Shown piece by piece: positions 60,133-64,000 of a stretch of DNA of 64,000 nucleotides. Source of the stretch: Candidatus Synoicihabitans palmerolidicus (GTDB lineage Bacteria; Verrucomicrobiota; Verrucomicrobiia; Opitutales; Opitutaceae); the NCBI GenBank assembly GCA_020809425.1, contig JAGGDC010000001.1, positions 1,625,001-1,689,000 on the forward strand. The letters are read 5' to 3'. The position numbers and the translations under genes were made by a program. The notes under the pieces are model-generated. The model worked only from the letters and a program-made list of their open reading frames with translations. It did no database searches and was not told the origin of the DNA. Within the stretch, counting starts at the first letter, position 1. Every line of letters begins with the position of its first letter.

Positions 60133-60645
60133 ATGTCCACTCGCCTCTGTACAACCGCCCTGGTCGCGTCTGTCGCCGTTTTCCTCTTCATTGTCGTGCT
60201 CAACAACGCCGTTTTCGACTACGCGTCGAACTACGCGTTTGTGCAGCACGTGCTCGCGATGGACTCCCTGTTCTCAGGCGACAGTCAAGTCTGGCGCGCC
60301 CTGCGCGACCCGACGCCGGAGGATGGCTCCTGGTGGTTTTACCACGTGTTCTACAGCTCCATTATTGTCTGGGAGGCTGCGGCCGGAGTGCTCTGCGGCA
60401 TCGCGGCATGGCGCATGTGGTCGACGCGTTCCGCCGCTAAGTCTTCGTTCCAAGAGGCCAAACCATTCGCCACCTTGGGACTCACCATCAGTATGCTGCA
60501 ATGGTTCTTCGCGTTCATTACCGTTGGCGGTGAGTGGTTTCTGATGTGGCAGCCGTCAACGTGGAACGGCCAGGATGCAGCCTTCCGCATGTTCACCTGC
60601 CTCGGCGTGATTCTGATATTCCTCCACCAAACCGAGAACGAATAG
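60133..60645 (+). CDS. DUF2165-family small membrane protein
   Basis: 170 aa with four helices (residues about 5-27, 75-95, 112-133 and 145-163). The conserved LNNAVFDYASNYAFVQHVLAMD after helix 1 and the Trp-rich VGGEWFLMWQPSTWNG before helix 4 are typical of DUF2165. Function unknown; members often sit beside amidohydrolase or deaminase genes. 20 bp after the deaminase stop, so probably co-transcribed. Intact. Confidence 0.8.
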   Translation: MSTRLCTTALVASVAVFLFIVVLNNAVFDYASNYAFVQHVLAMDSLFSGDSQVWRALRDPTPEDGSWWFYHVFYSSIIVWEAAAGVLCGIAAWRMWSTRSAAKSSFQEAKPFATLGLTISMLQWFFAFITVGGEWFLMWQPSTWNGQDAAFRMFTCLGVILIFLHQTENE

Positions 60646-60663
60646 AGTTGCTGCCGGGATCGC

Positions 60664-61414
60664 TTACTCCGGCAGCGCAAACGCCACATCGGCGTCTCCG
60701 CTTTTCGTGCCCATCTTTCCTCCTCCGCAGGCGATGATCACATACTGCCGTCCATCGACTTCGTAGGTCGCCGGCGTGGCATAACCGCCTGCGGGTAACG
60801 AGGTGCGCCAAAGCTCTCGACCTGTGGCGGCATCAAAGGCCCGAAACATCTCATCCCTGCTCGCGCCGATAAATAATACTCCACCTGCGGTGACGATCGG
60901 CCCGCCATAGTTTTCCGTACCCGTGGGCGGAATGCCTTGCGCCGTCAACTCAGGTAACTCGCCTAACGTGACCCGCCAGCGAAATTCGCCCGTGTTCAGA
61001 TCAATCGCGTTTAAGGTGCCCCACGGCGGCCGTACCGCCGGATAACCATCGGGGTCCAGGAAACGGTTGTATCCAGTATGCGTATACGTCGGGACGGGGT
61101 GCGTCAGAGACCCTTCATCATCCACATAAGTCTGCCAGCCATCCTCTTTGGGTGTCTCATCCGCATCAACCATCGATCGCGCTGCGCCCGGGCTCTCGGT
61201 TTCTGGTCCCATCAAATGGTCGACCAACGCCTCCAACTGTTGGTCCGTCAAAAAGCCCCACGGTGGCATCATCCCCCGACCATGCACCAAAGTCTTCAAA
61301 GTCTGAGCGCGCGTCAGGCGTTGATCAAGGTCCAGTAGTCCGGGAATTCCAGCTTCATTGCCCTTGCGGTCCGCGCCATGACAGCCTATGCAATTTGTAG
61401 ATAGACCGGCTCCC
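60664..61414 (-). pseudogene. PQQ-dependent dehydrogenase with cytochrome c domain, N-terminus removed by IS
   Basis: The remaining about 245 aa: CIGCH (haem site) at the cut edge, HGRGMMPPWGFLTDQQLEAL (Met ligand and cytochrome end), then the last blades of a PQQ beta-propeller: DLNTGEFRWRVTLGELPEL, NYGGPIVTAGGVLFIGAS, DAATGRELWRTSLPAGGYAT and VIIACGGGKMGTKSGD. Similar to periplasmic glucose/alcohol dehydrogenases with an inserted cytochrome. The first 400 or so residues are missing at the IS630 end. Confidence 0.8.
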
Positions 61415-62607
61415 CTAGTGTGCTGAGAGTTAATGAACTATACTGAATGAAGGGATGCGGCGGTGCGGGCGCGTTGGATTTTCTCCAGGATGGCGGCGCC
61501 TTCGGCCTTCCAAGTGTAGTAGCGGGTGGGTTCGAGGTAGCGTGCGGCCATGTAGGTTTCGATGGCGTTGGTGAGGTCTCGAACGCTGGTGAAGCTGCCA
61601 TCGCGGATACAATCGACGGTGAGGTCGCGGAAGAAGCGCTCCACTAGATTCAACCAGGAAGAGGATGTTGGAGTGCAGTGCGATGCGCTCGAGGCCATGG
61701 GCTTTGGCATGGCGCTGATTGCGCCACTTTATCCAGCGCTTCACTTTGGCGTGCTTGTGGGTGGCGTAGTTGTCGATGATCAGATGCAGGACCAAGCCGT
61801 CGGGTGCCTGCGCATCGATGTGCTGGAGGAAACCGAGCCATTCGCGGTGGGTATGCCGAGAGGCGGTGCGTCGCATGATTTTGCCGTCCAGATAGCCGAG
61901 GGCGGCGAATAGCGTGACCGTGCCGTGGCGGGTGTAATCGTGGGTGGCGGTTTTGATGTGCCCGATACCCCATGGCAGGCCCGGCTGGGTGCGCTCAAGC
62001 GCCTGGCACTGGCTTTTCTCGTCGCAACATAGCACCAAGGCCCGATCGGGCGGATTCAGATACAAGCCGATGACATCCCAAAACTTGGCCTCGAAGTTCC
62101 GGTCACGCGACAACTTGAACGTTCGTCGCACATGGGGCTTTAGGTCGTTGGCCCGCCACAGACGCTGCACGGTGTGGGCCGACACCCCCCTTGGCCTTGG
62201 CCATCCTGCCCGTGAGGACCAGCGGGTGCGCCCGGTCGGGGGTTGCGTGACCTCAGTGACGATCTGAGCGCGCATCGCCACATCCACACTCGGCTTCCGG
62301 CCCGAACGTCTCGCTTCGGCCCATCCAGCCAACCCTGCCTCACGAAATCGCTTTTCCCACTTCGCCACCACCGGACGATTCACTCCGATCTGAGCAGCCA
62401 CCGTCTCCTGGCTTTTCCCTTCGGCCCGCAACAACACGATGCGCGCCCGCCTGACCTCCCGTTGCGGCGTGGTCGGGCGTTTGATCATCTGTTCAAGTTC
62501 TTGATGCTGCGCGGCATCAATGATTAGCGGATTAACAGAGCGGGCCATGCACCCATCCTGCACTACTATTTTTGTTTCGTATAGCTAATTAACTCCCACT
62601 ACACTAG
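61415..62607 (-). mobile_element. IS630-family element
   Basis: About 1.19 kb. Ends are imperfect inverted repeats: CTAGTGTGCTGAGAGTTAAT and CTAGTGTAGTGGGAGTTAAT (reverse complement of the right end). TA dinucleotides at both edges fit the family's TA target. It directly abuts IS copy C. Confidence 0.8.
61438..62548 (-). pseudogene. IS630-family transposase, late frameshift
   Basis: HTH region (SQETVAAQIGVNRPVVAKWE), a patch near 62190 read out of frame between two compensating indels (SSRAGWPRPRGVSAH), then the DDE domain: LVLCCDEKSQCQALERTQPG (Asp), LVLHLIIDNYATHKHAKVK (Asp). A shift near 61665 displaces the Glu block (SWLNLVERFFRDLTVD) and tail into another frame. ATG 62548 (MARSVNPLI). 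Confidence 0.85.
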
Positions 62608-64000
62608 TAGCGTGTCCCACAAGCGCAAGAGGTTGGAGATGAGGAGGTAGCGTAAAAATAAAGAGGCCGAAACCGGGAGGATTTCCTGGTTTCGGCACAA
62701 AAACGGCGTGTAGAATTTGGTGTGAACAATACTATCGAAGCCGTCGCCCCGGAAGTTGCCCTGAAAACCTGGCTGCGTCCAGACCTGACTCCGGTCGGAC
62801 CCAACAAAGATTACGCCGCGTTTCGCGATCAACTGGCGGGGCTCGACCAGTTGCTGGCCAACAGTCACTTGGAAGCGATGGCCGTGGACTTTGCCCGGGA
62901 AAACTGACGGGGCGACGACGTGGCCGGGTTGCCGCGACACCTGCAGTTCACGCGCAAGGCGCGGCGGGTGCAGGTATTGCGCATGATGCTCGGGAAAATC
63001 AGCTTGCGTAAACTTTCCCTGAGCATCGCCTCCAGCGATCTGTTGGCCGACTTTTGCGGAGCGCGCCGGATCGACGGCATCAAGGGGGTCTCCCAAAGAA
63101 AGCGTGCGGGAGCGTGCGTCCAAATGCTTCACCGCCGAGCAGGTGCGCAGGATGAGCCAAGTCATTATCGAGATGTGCGGTGAGGCGGACCGGGCGAGCG
63201 AACTGGGACTGGCTGCGGCGCAGCCGATGGATACGTGCCTGGTGGACTCGACCTGCCTGCAGGCCAACATCCATTTCCCGGTCGACTGGGTGCTCTTTCG
63301 CGACGTGAGCCGCACCCCTGCTCAAGGCGGTGAAACTGCGCCGTGCAGCGGGGTTGCGGGGTCGGATGCCGAACGAGCCGCCAGTCTTTGCCAAGCAGAT
63401 GAATCGGTGGTGCATCGCGATGACCCACAGCCGACGGCGCCGCGATGCGAAGCGGGCCCGCAAGGGCGTGCTCCGCCAGATGAAACGCCTGCTGCGCACC
63501 ATCGGCGAGCACGCCCGCCGCCACCGCAACCACCTCGTCGCCGACTACGCCCGGACCCGCTGCAGTGAGCGCCAGGCCACCCGCATCATTGCGCGCATCG
63601 ACGCCAGGCTCGAGCAACTGCCGGCCGCGATCAACCAGGCCCACGAACGCATCATCGGCGCGCGACCAGTGCCCAACCCCGAGAAGATCCTCCGCGTCTA
63701 CGAACCCGACGTGCAGACCGTGGTCCGGGGCAAGGCGTCCGGCGAGGTTGAGTTTGGCAACACCCTCATGATCAGTGAGAACGTGACGGGGTTGATCACC
63801 GATTGGCAGTTGTATCAGGGAATGACTCCGGCCGAATGGCGTCAGTTCGACCAGAGCCTCGAGCGCCAGAATCAGTTCGACCTGAGCACCCCGATCAAAG
63901 CGGCGAGCACCGACCGAGGCTTCTCGACCAAGCGGCAGTGCGAACGCTTGGTCGAAGCCGACATTTATGACGCCACTTGCCCCCGCCATCCGCAGCAACT
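62608..64000 (+). mobile_element. 1.8-kb IS, copy C (cut by window end)
   Basis: Begins TAGCGTGTCCCACAAGC like copies A and B. The right end lies outside the window. Confidence 0.85.
62722..64000 (+). pseudogene. DDE transposase of the 1.8-kb IS, copy C (partial)
   Basis: Same protein as copies A and B, but a TGG-to-TGA change stops it after FAREN (62905-62907). It then carries the two frame changes seen in copy A. LVDSTCLQANIHFPVDWVL and STDRGFSTKRQCERL are present further on. Confidence 0.8.

Overview
The window comes from a GC-rich Gram-negative bacterium. TonB-dependent receptors, a pseudopilin (type II secretion) operon and the style of the housekeeping proteins fit Verrucomicrobia, most likely Opitutaceae. 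Most of the accessory genes are broken, by 1-nt indels (often in G or C runs) and also by single-base nonsense changes to TGA, TAG and TAA. Several insertion-sequence (IS) copies sit at gene junctions. This looks like a lineage in ongoing genome decay, as in a host-associated symbiont. A marine-invertebrate symbiont of this family, such as the palmerolide-producing ascidian symbiont, would fit, but that is a guess and nothing here proves it.

Layout. 1-9.7 kb: a partial IS4-type transposase, a broken apbE running into an intact glycosyltransferase, a truncated family-B DNA polymerase, small membrane/zinc proteins, a DUF2017-like gene, a dead clpS, intact proS, an IS3 element and an IS110 scrap. 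9.7-17.2 kb: intact CNNM/CorC-type exporter, a 5'-truncated dicarboxylate symporter, a 1.8-kb IS (copy A), an intact IS110 element with a long structured left end, and a beta-propeller/CusF fusion followed by three palindromes. 17.2-25.6 kb: a DsrE/PPOX pair divergent from a TetR regulator with twin operators, a zinc-type TonB receptor (broken), the intact ribH-nusB-ftsY operon, a transglutaminase, and a MarR gene whose 3' end is supplied by a 106-bp MITE. 25.7-30.7 kb: a gspG-H-I-J-K-L-M operon in which only gspH and gspM look intact. 30.9-35.8 kb: tRNA-Arg(CCU), a TerB-like gene beheaded by an IS3 copy, a sensor-like substrate-binding protein fused to a Cys motif, and IS copy B.

35.9-61.4 kb is the most coherent accessory region. 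It holds two related import sets, each with ABC ATPase, permease and NMT1/THI5-type binding protein, plus extra binding proteins. They lie among two TonB receptors with a shared N-terminal motif, hydrolases (amidohydrolase_2, creatininase pair, ThuA-like, CocE-like, cytosine-deaminase-like), oxidoreductases (FAD/GlcD-like, PQQ dehydrogenase, c-type cytochrome), an AraC regulator and a DUF2165 protein. The first set (amidohydrolase-ATPase-permease-binding protein, 36.9-40.4 kb) is intact and translationally coupled. Almost everything else is decayed. I infer a scavenging pathway for a small nitrogen-containing ring compound (pyrimidine, creatinine or hydantoin-like), now reduced to one working transporter. 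61.4-64 kb: an IS630-like element abutting IS copy C, which together truncate the PQQ dehydrogenase.
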